From: GCA-2686265 sp036010965
Lineage (GTDB): Bacteria; Planctomycetota; UBA1135; GCA-002686595
DNA: 13,971 bases
Assembly (NCBI GenBank): GCA_036010965.1
Contig: DASCMO010000079.1
Location: 1 to 13,971, forward strand
Direction: 5' to 3'
Shown here: in pieces, positions 1 to 7,998 of the stretch
Numbering within the stretch: the first letter of the stretch is position 1
Layout of the letters: each line of letters begins with the position of its first letter
Program-made: the position numbers and the translations under genes
Notes under the pieces: model-generated
Seen by the model: only the letters and a program-made list of their open reading frames with translations
The model's database searches: none
Told to the model about the DNA's origin: nothing

Positions 1-40
1 GCATCCCATGGCGCTGCACATCAGCGGCGGGCCCCCTGCT

Positions 41-1615
41 CTACGCGGGCTCGGGCCCGGCTCCGGCGGGCTCCTCCATCGGCGCTCCGAAGCGACTCTC
101 GAGCAGACCCAGGAAACCCTGAAGGGCGGTGCGCTGCATGTAGAGCTCGAGACCGCGCAGGCCGCCGAGCTCCTCGCCTCCGCCCGCACGCCCGGGACCG
201 CCGTGCACCATCCCCGGCAACACCATGCCGGGCGGCAAGGATTGGCCCGCCGTGCGGTCGCTGCCGATCCAGACCCGGCCGTGCCAGGGCGCGAGCCCGC
301 GCACGGCGCTCTCGGTCCAGTCGGCATCATTGCTGTAGACGCTGCAGACCAGGCCGCCACCTCCGCGACAGACGAGCTCGACCGCTTCGTCGGCCGTGCC
401 GCCGTAGGGCAGGATGGTCGCGACGGGACCGAAGACCTCCTCGGAGTGCAGGATGGGCGCCTCGCGATCACGAGCCACGAACAGGGTCGGCGCCACGAAC
501 CAGCCCCGCTCACAGGGCGACTCGATGCCGCCGCAGGCGACGTCGGCCACCTCCTCCAGGCGGCCGATGCCCGCGACGACGTCCTCCCATTGCGCGCGGC
601 TGGAGAGCGGCCCCATGCGCGTCTCGCGCTCGGAAGGGTCCCCCACCCGGACGCGAGCCAGCTCGGCGACGAGGTCGGTGGTGACGGACTGCACGCGCTC
701 GGCCGGAACCAGGATGCGCCGCACGGCTGTGCACTTCTGGCCCGTCTTCTGGGTCATGTCGAGGGCCACGTTGGCGAGGAACAGACCGTAGGTCTCACAC
801 TCCTCGTCCACATCCGGCGCGAGGACCGCGGCGTTGAGGGAGTCCGCCTCGATGTTCACGCGCACGTTGGAGCGCACGAGGTTCTCGTTCCCCTTGAGCA
901 GCGTGCCCGTGGCGGCCGAGCCGGTGAAGGCCAGGCAATCTTGCGCGCCCAGGTGGTCGAGCAGATCGCCGACGCTGCCGCACAGGAACTGGAAGGCGCC
1001 CTCGGGGAGGATCTCGGCATCGACGATGATGCGCGCCACCCGCCAGGCCAGCAGCGCAGTGGATGTCCCCGGCTTCTCGATCACCGGGACCCCAGCCAGG
1101 ATCGCACAGGCCATCTTCTCCAGCATTCCCCAGCTGGGGAAGTTGAAGGCGTTGATGTGCACCGCCACGCCAGTGCGCGGGACCCAGACGTGCTGGCCGC
1201 TGAAGCGCGGTGTCCGGCCGAGGGGCATCGGCCCCCCGTCCGCGAGGTGCGGTCGCTCTCCGAGATCGCGCGAGAAGTAGGCGTAGGCCGCGAGGGTCCC
1301 GGTCGCTCCGTCGATGTCGAACTTGGCGTCGCCCCGGGTGCAGCCGCCGTTGGCCGTCGCGACCGAGATCAGCTCCTCGCGCTGTTCGTGGATAGCGGCC
1401 GAGATGCGTTTGAGGAGCTGCCCGCGAGCGGGAAAGGAGAGCGCGCGCAGGGCCGGCCCTCCCAGGGTCCGGGCATGCTCCACGACGGCGGCGAAATCAA
1501 CGCCGGTGCTGTCGCAGGCGGCGATGGCCTCCTCGCTGGTCGGGTCGTGGAGATCGACCCCCGTTCCGGTGCCCTCGACCCACGCTCCCTGCACGTAACT
1601 GGAGAGTCTCTGCAT
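41..1615 (-). CDS. PaaZ/BoxD-type CoA-semialdehyde (NAD(P)+) dehydrogenase, stand-alone ALDH domain
   Basis: A 524-aa aldehyde dehydrogenase that matches the N-terminal half of E. coli PaaZ almost end to end. It shares the segments AVHINAFNFP (about 151-160), LAFTGSAATG (228-237), EADSLN (256-261), GQKCTAVRR (292-300) and the C-terminal VHGGPGRAGGGEELGG. Predicted catalytic residues are Cys295 and Glu256, the same numbers as in E. coli PaaZ. Family knowledge: such enzymes oxidise an open-chain CoA-linked semialdehyde in the phenylacetyl-CoA or benzoyl-CoA epoxide pathways. PaaZ carries a C-terminal MaoC-like hydratase domain; this protein stops before it, as BoxD-type enzymes do. No paa or box gene is visible, so the actual substrate is uncertain. 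The ATG at 1615 aligns with the PaaZ N-terminus, but I see no clear Shine-Dalgarno. It diverges from murQ; its stop is TAG. Confidence 0.9.
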   Translation of the reverse strand: MQRLSSYVQGAWVEGTGTGVDLHDPTSEEAIAACDSTGVDFAAVVEHARTLGGPALRALSFPARGQLLKRISAAIHEQREELISVATANGGCTRGDAKFDIDGATGTLAAYAYFSRDLGERPHLADGGPMPLGRTPRFSGQHVWVPRTGVAVHINAFNFPSWGMLEKMACAILAGVPVIEKPGTSTALLAWRVARIIVDAEILPEGAFQFLCGSVGDLLDHLGAQDCLAFTGSAATGTLLKGNENLVRSNVRVNIEADSLNAAVLAPDVDEECETYGLFLANVALDMTQKTGQKCTAVRRILVPAERVQSVTTDLVAELARVRVGDPSERETRMGPLSSRAQWEDVVAGIGRLEEVADVACGGIESPCERGWFVAPTLFVARDREAPILHSEEVFGPVATILPYGGTADEAVELVCRGGGGLVCSVYSNDADWTESAVRGLAPWHGRVWIGSDRTAGQSLPPGMVLPGMVHGGPGRAGGGEELGGLRGLELYMQRTALQGFLGLLESRFGAPMEEPAGAGPEPA

Positions 1616-1646
1616 GGACGAGAGGATACCGGAGCCGACCCTCGCA

Positions 1647-1662
1647 CCGCCGCCCGCGGCGG
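1647..1662. other. GC hairpin in the divergent dehydrogenase/murQ intergenic region
   Basis: Perfect 6-bp inverted repeat (CCGCCG / CGGCGG) around a 4-nt loop, in the 162-bp gap between the divergent starts at 1615 and 1778. There is no T-tract on either side, so it is not an intrinsic terminator. It could be an operator or simply chance in GC-rich DNA. The gap must hold the promoters of both genes, but I see no convincing -35/-10 pair. Confidence 0.25.
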
Positions 1663-1764
1663 GGCGAAACTCGCTCCACGCGGGGGAAGCCCGGGGATCG
1701 GCGGGCCGCTACCCTGCCCCCATGGATGGACCCTCTCCCGGCCTACCTCCTCCGACCGTCGCAC

Positions 1765-1770
1765 GGGAGG
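1765..1770 (+). promoter_or_regulatory. Ribosome binding site of murQ
   Basis: GGGAGG, 7 nt before the ATG at 1778. This decides the start of murQ: the same reading frame is open far upstream, back to about base 8, but that part is antisense to the dehydrogenase. The MurQ homology begins just after this site. Confidence 0.8.
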
Positions 1771-1777
1771 CCGGACG

Positions 1778-2686
1778 ATGAGCGGCCTTCCTCCGTCCCG
1801 CGCCCATCTGGACACCGAGCGCACCAATCCGCGCAGCGCCGGCCTCGACCGCATGAGCCTCGGCGACGCCTTCGACTGCCTCAACGACCAGGACGCCGGC
1901 GTGGCGGCCGCGGTGGCCGAGGCGCGCGAGGAGATCGTGGCGGCGATCGAACTCGTCCGCGAGCGCCTGCGCGCGGGGGGCCGGCTGATCTACGTCGGAG
2001 CCGGAACGAGCGGGCGCCTGGCGGTCCTCGATGCGGTCGAGTGCCCGCCGACCTTCCAGAGCGATCCGGAGCACATCCAGGCCCTGATCGCCGGCGGCGC
2101 GCCGGCAGTGACCGGCGCTGTCGAGGGCGCGGAGGATGCGCGGGACGGCGCGCGAGCCGACCTCGACGAGCGCGGCGTCGGCCCCAACGACGTGGTCTTT
2201 GGCATCTCGGCCGGGGGAACGACGCCCTTCGTCGCGGGGGCCCTCGACCACGCCCGCGAGCGCGGGGCGGCGACGGTCTTCCTGGCCTGCGTTCCGCGTG
2301 AGCTGGCGGGCGACCGCGCGGACATCTCGATCCGCGTGCTGACCGGCCCGGAGGTCGTGGCGGGCAGCACGCGCCTCAAGGCCGGCACCGCGACCAAGCT
2401 CGTTCTGAACGCCGTCTCGACCCTGGCCATGGTGGGTCTGGGGAAGGTACACGGCAATCGCATGGTGGATGTGAACACGCGCTCCAACGTAAAGCTGCTC
2501 GACCGCGGCATCCGACTCGTCTGCGAGCTGTGCGAGATCGAGCGCGAGGAGGGGGCGCGACGTCTCGAGGAAGCCGAGGGCAGCGTCAAGCTGGCGGTGC
2601 TCATGGAGCGCTGCGAGCTGGACCTGGCCAAGGCTCGCGAGCGCCTCTCGGCGGCTGACGATGACCTCAGCCGGGCTCTGGTGTGA
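1778..2686 (+). CDS. murQ: N-acetylmuramic acid 6-phosphate etherase
   Basis: A 302-aa cytoplasmic enzyme, against about 298 aa in E. coli. It cleaves the D-lactyl ether of MurNAc-6-phosphate to give GlcNAc-6-phosphate and lactate in peptidoglycan recycling. The N-terminus TERTNPRSAGLD is typical. The sugar-phosphate (SIS) fold shows GRLIYVGAGTSGRLAVLDA (68-86). The catalytic pair is Glu88 in ECPPTF and Glu119 in VEGAED, 31 residues apart like E. coli Glu83 and Glu114. Further family motifs are FGISAGGTTPFV, TGPEVVAGSTRLKAGTATK and GNRMVDVNTRSNVKL. The start is fixed by a GGGAGG site 7 nt upstream. It stands alone: no MurNAc PTS, anhydro-MurNAc kinase or GlcNAc-6-P gene is adjacent, so the source of its substrate is outside the window. 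An AmpD/AmiD-class amidase lies about 1.4 kb downstream on the other strand. Confidence 0.96.
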   Translation: MSGLPPSRAHLDTERTNPRSAGLDRMSLGDAFDCLNDQDAGVAAAVAEAREEIVAAIELVRERLRAGGRLIYVGAGTSGRLAVLDAVECPPTFQSDPEHIQALIAGGAPAVTGAVEGAEDARDGARADLDERGVGPNDVVFGISAGGTTPFVAGALDHARERGAATVFLACVPRELAGDRADISIRVLTGPEVVAGSTRLKAGTATKLVLNAVSTLAMVGLGKVHGNRMVDVNTRSNVKLLDRGIRLVCELCEIEREEGARRLEEAEGSVKLAVLMERCELDLAKARERLSAADDDLSRALV

Positions 2687-2810
2687 GCCCCGCGGGCGGC
2701 AACGGAGTCCGCTCCCTCCCAGAATCGATCTTCAGGCACCCGTAGAGCCGACCCTGGCGTCGTTTCCACTACGGAGACGGGCCTGAGAGGCCGAGGTAAT
2801 AAGAGCCGTG

Positions 2811-4079
2811 ATGAACGAGATGGACCTGATGGATGTGTTCGTGCGCTTCGGCGTGGCCCTGGCCGTGGGGCTCATGATCGGCCTCGAGCGCGGCTGGTCC
2901 GGGCAGCAGGACGAGGAACACGCCAACGTCGGCGGCCTGCGGACCTTCGGCCTGATGAGCCTGTTGGGAGCGCTCTGGAGCCTCCTGGCGACGGCCCTGA
3001 ACCACTCCGCCCTGCTCGGCTTCGGATTCCTGGCCCTGGCCGGACTGCTGACCACGGCCCACGTCCTGCAGGTACGCGAGGACCACGACCTGGGCGTCAC
3101 GACAACCGTCGCGTCACTCGTGACCTTCGCCCTGGGCGCCCTGGCCATGTCCGGCGAGCTGGTGGTGGCCTCGGCCGTGGCGGTGATCACGACCGTCTTG
3201 CTCGGCCTCAAGCCCACGCTGCACGGGCTCGTCCAGCGCATCGAGCGGCGCGAGATCCACGCCGCTTTCAAGCTGCTGTTGATCTCGGTGGTCATGCTGC
3301 CGGTGCTGCCCGACCGCGGCTTCGGTCCTGGGGAAGCCCTCAACCCCTACACGATCTGGTGGCTGGTCGTGCTGATCGCGACCATCTCCTTCGCCGGCTA
3401 CCTTGCGGTGAAGCTCGCCGGCCCGCGGGTCGGTGTGGCCCTCACCAGCCTCTTCGGCGGCCTGGCCTCCTCCACCGCCGTGACCCTCAGCTTCTCGCGC
3501 ATGGGTCGGGCGAACCCCGCCATGGCGCGCATCCTCTCGGCCGGCATCGTCTTCTCCTCAGCGATCATGTTCCCGCGCGTGCTGGTGGAGGTGAGCCTCG
3601 TCGGCCGCCCCCTCGTCAGCGAACTGGTGCTGCCTCTGGCGGCCATGATGGTCATCTGCATCCTGCCCGGCCTGGTCCTGTTGCGCTCCGGTGGACGCAG
3701 CGGCGAGGAAGGCGAACTGCAGCTCAAGAACCCCTTCGAGCTGGGCACGGCCCTGAAGTTCGGGGCCCTGATCGCCCTCATCATGCTGCTGGCCAACACA
3801 CTTCATCAGGAGCTCGGGGACCGCGGCATCTACATCCTGGCCGCCATCTCCGGCCTGACCGACGTGGATGCCATCACCCTCTCCCTGTCCCGCATGGTGA
3901 CGAGCGACGAGCTGGAGCTCTCGGTGGCGCGCAACGGCGTCATGCTGGCGGTCATGGTGAACACGGCCACCAAGGGCGTGCTGGCCATGTTCCTGGGGGG
4001 AGTGCGGATCGGTGCACGGGTGCTGTCAGCTCTGCTGGTCGCCATCGCCGGCGGCGCGGCCGCCCTGTACTACCTCTGA
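2811..4079 (+). CDS. MgtC/SapB-family membrane protein with C-terminal DUF4010 domain
   Basis: A 422-aa polytopic inner-membrane protein. The N-terminal MgtC/SapB region has GLMIGLERGW (20-29) and GGLRTFGLMSLLGAL, followed by several hydrophobic helices to about residue 135. From about 150 to the end it matches the DUF4010 architecture: further helices with two related motifs, GGLASSTAVTLSFSRM (216-231) and SGLTDVDAITLSLSRM (347-362). Together there are roughly 11-12 hydrophobic segments. MgtC proteins are linked to growth in low Mg2+ and control of membrane ATPase activity, but the function of MgtC-DUF4010 fusions is not established; a transport role is inference. Start: ATG at 2811 with AGAG 5 nt upstream; GTG at 2808 is equally possible. 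It follows murQ by 124 bp and ends 9 bp before the stop of the convergent amidase gene. Confidence 0.88.
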   Translation: MNEMDLMDVFVRFGVALAVGLMIGLERGWSGQQDEEHANVGGLRTFGLMSLLGALWSLLATALNHSALLGFGFLALAGLLTTAHVLQVREDHDLGVTTTVASLVTFALGALAMSGELVVASAVAVITTVLLGLKPTLHGLVQRIERREIHAAFKLLLISVVMLPVLPDRGFGPGEALNPYTIWWLVVLIATISFAGYLAVKLAGPRVGVALTSLFGGLASSTAVTLSFSRMGRANPAMARILSAGIVFSSAIMFPRVLVEVSLVGRPLVSELVLPLAAMMVICILPGLVLLRSGGRSGEEGELQLKNPFELGTALKFGALIALIMLLANTLHQELGDRGIYILAAISGLTDVDAITLSLSRMVTSDELELSVARNGVMLAVMVNTATKGVLAMFLGGVRIGARVLSALLVAIAGGAAALYYL

Positions 4080-4088
4080 TCCGCTCTC

Positions 4089-5090
4089 TCAGGGATCCGC
4101 GCCCGTGGACGCCATGCGGGCGTGCACGCCCGAGAGCACGCGCTCCCAGTCAAAGGCGGGCCCAGGATCTGTCTTGGCGGTCGTGACATGGTAGTGGCCG
4201 AGGATTCCGCGGAAGGCCGCCAGCTCGTCCACTGTGAGGGCGTCGTCGCGCACGCGCCCCGACGGGTCACGCGGGGCGTCGGCGAGGATTCCGGGCAGCT
4301 CGGCGCAGAGTGCCGCCAGGAGCCGGATCAGGGAGTCGTACTGCTCGACGGTGAAGTCAAACTGCACCAGGTCGGCGCCGTGGATCGCGCCGCGCAGCAG
4401 GTCGGGGCGCGCCGTCCAGCCTTCGAAATCTCGCGTGCGCACGCCGCCGTCCCCGAAGCGCTCGGGAATGGTGACGCGCGTGCCACCCGCGCGTGAGGCG
4501 TACCACTCGTCGAGCTCGTGAGCCCGCGCGGGGACGCGCGCTCCCCATTGAGCGATCTCCACACCGATCGAACGGGAATTCGCGACGGCCGCGTGCCAGG
4601 CGGTGTCGCGCACATCAAGCGTCTGGTAGATCGTTCCGTCGAGGTCGAGCAGGAAGTGCACCGAGAGGCCGCGCCGGCGGTGCAGCACGTCGAAGCAGGT
4701 GCGGCTCGTCCCGCACACGTCGTAGTGAACGACGAATTGATCGACGGCCCGGGCGAGGGCCTCGCGGTCGAATGAGCCGGGCGCAACGACCACTCGATCG
4801 CCGCGCCGGCGTCCGGGGAGGTAGCGCCGACCCGAGGAGCGGTCCGCGTGGTCGGGAGGCTGGGCGGGGTCGAAGGCCGTCGCGGTCGCGTCGTACCCGC
4901 CGGGGTCGTTCCAGGTCACGACCGGGGCACCGATCGGGACGAGACGGCCGCAGATCACGATCGATTCGCCATGGGCCGGGAGCGGGGCGTGCGGGGCAGC
5001 GGCGCAGGCACTGCCGAGCAGGCCGACGGCGAGGGCAGCGCCACGCGCGAGGGCCCAGCGCTCTGGCTTCGGATCGTGCTCGCGGACCAT
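4089..5090 (-). CDS. Zinc-dependent N-acetylmuramoyl-L-alanine amidase (Amidase_2, AmpD/AmiD class), probable lipoprotein
   Basis: A 333-aa predicted peptidoglycan amidase that would cleave the MurNAc-L-Ala bond. The core is recognisable: FVVHYDVCG, then SVHFLLDLDGTIYQTLDV, DTAWHAAVANSRSIGVEIA and GHYHVTTAKTDPGPAFDW. By AmpD homology the zinc ligands are His122, His299 and Asp308, with Glu178 and Lys306 near the active site. Residues 1-29 look like a lipoprotein signal: a charged start, a hydrophobic stretch ALAVGLLGSA, then Cys29 in a permissive lipobox (GSAC). This resembles the outer-membrane lipoprotein AmiD more than cytosolic AmpD. About 90 residues between signal and core (GAPVVTWNDPGGYDA) form an extra N-terminal segment. 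Start chosen: ATG 5090 with GGTGG 4 nt upstream. ATG at 5105 or 5213 is possible, but the latter would overlap comM and lengthen the signal region implausibly. Confidence 0.85.
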   Translation of the reverse strand: MVREHDPKPERWALARGAALAVGLLGSACAAAPHAPLPAHGESIVICGRLVPIGAPVVTWNDPGGYDATATAFDPAQPPDHADRSSGRRYLPGRRRGDRVVVAPGSFDREALARAVDQFVVHYDVCGTSRTCFDVLHRRRGLSVHFLLDLDGTIYQTLDVRDTAWHAAVANSRSIGVEIAQWGARVPARAHELDEWYASRAGGTRVTIPERFGDGGVRTRDFEGWTARPDLLRGAIHGADLVQFDFTVEQYDSLIRLLAALCAELPGILADAPRDPSGRVRDDALTVDELAAFRGILGHYHVTTAKTDPGPAFDWERVLSGVHARMASTGADP

Positions 5091-5192
5091 GTCGCCACCG
5101 AGCATGGCGCCCGGGAGGGCGGACGGCAAGCGAGCCTGGAACAGCGCGCCGGATTCGCGCCACCACAGGCGTCCGACGCGGTCCCGTGGATT
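5091..5192. promoter_or_regulatory. Divergent intergenic region between amidase and comM
   Basis: This 102-bp gap lies between the amidase start and the comM start and must contain both promoters. I see no convincing -35/-10 pair, no strong inverted repeat and no good Shine-Dalgarno before the comM GTG. Its exact extent depends on both start calls. Confidence 0.3.
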
Positions 5193-6713
5193 GTGAAAGC
5201 CGTTCGCGTCCATGGCGCCTGCCTGACCGGCGCCGCCGCCCAGCTCGTGACCGTCGAGGCGCGCTTCGAGCCCGCTGACCAGCAGCGCACGGAGATCGTC
5301 GTCACCGGCCTGCCCGACGCGGTCGTGCGCGAGAGCCGCGGGCGCGTCCTCTCGGCCCTGAAGGAGAACGGACTGGGGCTCCAGGGCGGCCGACTGCACC
5401 TCAACCTCGCTCCGGCAGCGCGTCGCAAGAGCGGAGAGACCCTCGACCTCCCGATGGCCCTCTGCGCGGCCGCAGCCTACGGGCACATCGAAGGCCGCGC
5501 CCTGCGCTCCACCCTGTTCGTCGGCGAGCTGGGTATCGACGGACGGCTGCACGGGGTTCCGGGCGGTCTGGCCACGGCCGCTGCGGCTCGAGAGGCCGGC
5601 CTCTCAAGCCTCGTCGCCCCCATGGCCACCGCCCGCGAGGCGGCCTGCCTGCCGGATCTGGAAGTCTGCGGCGCCGACAATCTGGCCCAGGTCGTGGCGC
5701 ATGTCAGCGGCCTGCGCACCCTCGCCCCCTGTCGCGCCCAGGCCAGCGAGCTCACGCCCGCCGAGGGACCGAGCCTCGACGACGTGCGCGGACAGGCCGC
5801 CGCCAAGCGTGCCCTGTGCATCGCCGCGGCCGGCGAGCACGGGATCCTGCTCGTCGGCCCGCCGGGGGTCGGCAAGAGCATGCTGGCGCGCAGCATGTTG
5901 CGCTTGCTCCCGCCACCGAGCCTGGAAGAGCGGATCGAGATCACGCGCTGCCTGTCTGCCGCCGGGCGCTGGCCCGGCGGTCTGGTGCGTGCGCGGCCCT
6001 TCCGCGCCCCACACCACACCACCAGCTACGCGGGACTGATCGGCGGCGGTCATGAGGCCACGCCCGGGGAGATCACCCTGGCCCACGGCGGACTGCTGTT
6101 CCTCGATGAACTGCCCGAGTTTCGTCGCGAGGTCCTCGAGGCCTTGCGCGAACCCCTCGAGAGCGGGCGCATCCTGCTCGCGCGGGCGCGCTGGCGCATG
6201 GAACTGCCGGCGCGCTTCCAGCTCGTGGCCGCAATGAACCCCTGCCCCTGCGGCTACGACGGACACCCGCGCATCCCCTGCGCCTGCTCGGCGAAAGCCG
6301 TGGCGCGCTATCGGGGACGCATCTCGCAGCCCCTGCTCGATCGCGTGGAGCTGCGGGTCCACATCGCACCACCGTCCTTCGAGGAGCTGACCGGTCCCCC
6401 ACCCGCGCCCGCCGATGGTGAGCGCGAGGAGTGCCTGGCGCGGGCCGGTTGCGCGGCACGGGAGCGCGCGCACCAGCGCCAGGGAACGCGGCCCAACGCG
6501 GACCTCGGAACAGGCGATCTGGAGCGCTGGGCGCGACCGGATGCCGAGGGTCTCGAACTCCTGCGCAGCGCCGTGGAGGTCAAGGGTCTGTCGGCCCGCG
6601 CGGTCCAGTCCCTGCGGCGCGTCGCGCGCACGATCGCCGACCTGGGGGGCCGGGAGGCGATATCACCCGCGCACCTGGCCGAAGCCCTGGCCCTGCGAGG
6701 CGACGGAACCTGA
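5193..6713 (+). CDS. comM: YifB/ComM-family AAA+ ATPase (Mg-chelatase ChlI-like)
   Basis: A 506-aa protein, the same length as E. coli YifB/ComM. The N-terminal Lon-protease-like fold (1-about 165) has VVTGLPDAVVRESRGRV and LNLAPA. The AAA+ core follows: Walker A GPPGVGKS (222-229), RPFRAPHHTTSYAGLIGGG, Walker B LLFLDE (301-306), LREPLESG, and the family's cysteine cluster MNPCPCGYDG...CAC (349-365). The sensor region RISQPLLDRVELRV and a C-terminal Mg-chelatase helical domain with LSARAVQSLRRVARTIADL complete it. ComM is a hexameric helicase that extends branch migration during natural transformation and recombination; competence genes are not visible here. The GTG at 5193 is chosen because the homology starts right there; the same frame is open further upstream, but that part is antisense to the amidase. 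It converges with the efflux operon, 13 bp apart. Confidence 0.93.
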   Translation: MKAVRVHGACLTGAAAQLVTVEARFEPADQQRTEIVVTGLPDAVVRESRGRVLSALKENGLGLQGGRLHLNLAPAARRKSGETLDLPMALCAAAAYGHIEGRALRSTLFVGELGIDGRLHGVPGGLATAAAAREAGLSSLVAPMATAREAACLPDLEVCGADNLAQVVAHVSGLRTLAPCRAQASELTPAEGPSLDDVRGQAAAKRALCIAAAGEHGILLVGPPGVGKSMLARSMLRLLPPPSLEERIEITRCLSAAGRWPGGLVRARPFRAPHHTTSYAGLIGGGHEATPGEITLAHGGLLFLDELPEFRREVLEALREPLESGRILLARARWRMELPARFQLVAAMNPCPCGYDGHPRIPCACSAKAVARYRGRISQPLLDRVELRVHIAPPSFEELTGPPPAPADGEREECLARAGCAARERAHQRQGTRPNADLGTGDLERWARPDAEGLELLRSAVEVKGLSARAVQSLRRVARTIADLGGREAISPAHLAEALALRGDGT

Positions 6714-6726
6714 GGGCGACGAGCGC

Positions 6727-7998
6727 CTACTCGTGCCGCAAGGCCTCGACCGGGTCCATGGTCGCCGCCCGCCAGGCGGGGTAGAGGCCGAAGACCACGC
6801 CGACGCCGGCAGAAATGCAGAAGGCCAGCAGGGGCGCGCCGGGAGTGACGATCGTGCGCATGCCCGCCCAGTACTCGACCGCAGCGGGGATCAGGAGGCC
6901 GAGCAAAATCCCGAGCAGGCCGCCACCGACCGAGAGGACGACAGTCTCCACCAGGAACTGGGTCACGATGTGCCGGCGCTTGGCTCCCAAGGCGCGCCGG
7001 ATTCCGATCTCCCGCGTGCGCTCGGTGACCGTAGCCAGCATCACGTTCATGATCCCGATGCCGCCCACGAGCAAGCTGATGCCGGCGATGGACCCCAGCA
7101 CGATGTTGAAGATGCGCTTGGTCTCCTCCGCACGCAGCATGAGTTCGAGGGGCACGACGACCTCGTAGTCGCGCTGAGCGTGCTGGCGCTCGAGCATCGT
7201 GCGGCAGGCGGCGGCCACAAAGGGCACGTTCTCGGGGAGATCGATCTCGGCCACGATCTCGTGCAACTGCACCTCTTCCATGTCGCGGCTGCCGCTGCGG
7301 ATGCGCAGGATCGTGTCGCCAAACCAGCGCCGTCCGGTCTTGAGCGGTATGAACACCTCGCCCGTGACCTCCTCGCCTGGGTCGGGGTGGTCGCTCTCCA
7401 GGCGCACGCGCGGGAGCAGTGTCCCGACCACGGTGAAGTAGTCCGATCCGATCCGCACGCTCTCGCCGAGGCAGGACTGGAAGGGGAACAGGTGACGGGC
7501 GACCTCGTAACCCAGGACGCAGACGTTGGAAACATCACGGTCGTCGATTTCCTCCAGGAAGCGCCCCTCGTGGATGACGCGACCGGTGACGTCCTGATAG
7601 CTGGGAACGGTGGCGATGATCCGCGGGTACAGGGACCGAGTGCCGAAGCGCACCTCGTCGGGGAGCTCGCGCAGGGGGATCGCCCGGTCGACCCCCGGAA
7701 TGGTCTCCGACACGCGGCCGAAGTCCTCGTAGGTCAGGCCGTATGTCAACACGCGCGTGGCCTGCTCCGAGACCAGATCGTCAGGCGGCTTGACGCTGCG
7801 CAGGATGACGTTCTGGCTACCCAGCTGCCGGATGGCCTCCTGGGCTTCCTCGCTGGCGCCCTCGCCGATGGCCAGCATTGCGATCACGCTGCTGACGCCG
7901 AACAGCACGCCGAGGGTCGTGAGCACGCTGCGCAGCTTGTGTAGCAGCAGGCTGCGCACCCCCAGGCTCACAGTCCGCATGAGTGCTCCGCGCATCAT
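6727..7998 (-). CDS. MacB-type ABC transporter permease (FtsX/MacB_PCD)
   Basis: A 423-aa inner-membrane subunit. The topology is typical of the MacB class: a first TM helix at about 24-44 (LTTLGVLFGVSSVIAML), a large periplasmic domain at about 45-295 containing GLTYEDFGRV and GRFLEE, then three TM helices at about 298-320, 350-372 and 388-406. The FtsX signature VGGIGIMNVM-LATVTERTREIGIRRALGAK (311-340) and the terminal DPVEALRHE are highly conserved. It couples ATP hydrolysis to a mechanical movement that drives export from the periplasm rather than moving substrate across the inner membrane. It is the last gene of the operon: its ATG overlaps the ATPase stop (ATGA), with GGAGG 6 nt before it. 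Substrate unknown; macrolides, lipopeptides, toxins and siderophores are known for relatives. MacB itself has the ATPase fused N-terminally; here it is separate. Confidence 0.93.
   Translation of the reverse strand: MMRGALMRTVSLGVRSLLLHKLRSVLTTLGVLFGVSSVIAMLAIGEGASEEAQEAIRQLGSQNVILRSVKPPDDLVSEQATRVLTYGLTYEDFGRVSETIPGVDRAIPLRELPDEVRFGTRSLYPRIIATVPSYQDVTGRVIHEGRFLEEIDDRDVSNVCVLGYEVARHLFPFQSCLGESVRIGSDYFTVVGTLLPRVRLESDHPDPGEEVTGEVFIPLKTGRRWFGDTILRIRSGSRDMEEVQLHEIVAEIDLPENVPFVAAACRTMLERQHAQRDYEVVVPLELMLRAEETKRIFNIVLGSIAGISLLVGGIGIMNVMLATVTERTREIGIRRALGAKRRHIVTQFLVETVVLSVGGGLLGILLGLLIPAAVEYWAGMRTIVTPGAPLLAFCISAGVGVVFGLYPAWRAATMDPVEALRHE

Noticed and set aside
1..21. Possible start of a further minus-strand gene (ATG at 21, reading MCSAMGC to the edge).
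   Set aside because: Only seven codons are visible, with no good ribosome binding site, so it cannot be supported.
8..1777. Plus-strand frame open for about 590 codons in front of murQ, making an apparent 892-aa protein.
   Set aside because: It is antisense to a clear dehydrogenase. MurQ homology, its normal length and a strong GGGAGG site place the true start at 1778; the extension is a high-GC artefact.
4848..5192. Extension of the comM frame upstream over the amidase gene.
   Set aside because: These 115 codons are antisense to the amidase. ComM homology starts at GTG 5193 and yields the usual length of 506 aa.
5091..5552. Extension of the amidase frame upstream into the comM gene.
   Set aside because: The extra 154 residues would be antisense to conserved comM sequence and would bury the signal peptide; ATG 5090 gives a normal lipoprotein signal.
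6714..7944. Long plus-strand open frame opposite the efflux permease.
   Set aside because: The minus strand encodes a full MacB-type permease with family motifs. The antisense translation is low-complexity in His, Ala, Gly and Asp and has no recognisable domain.
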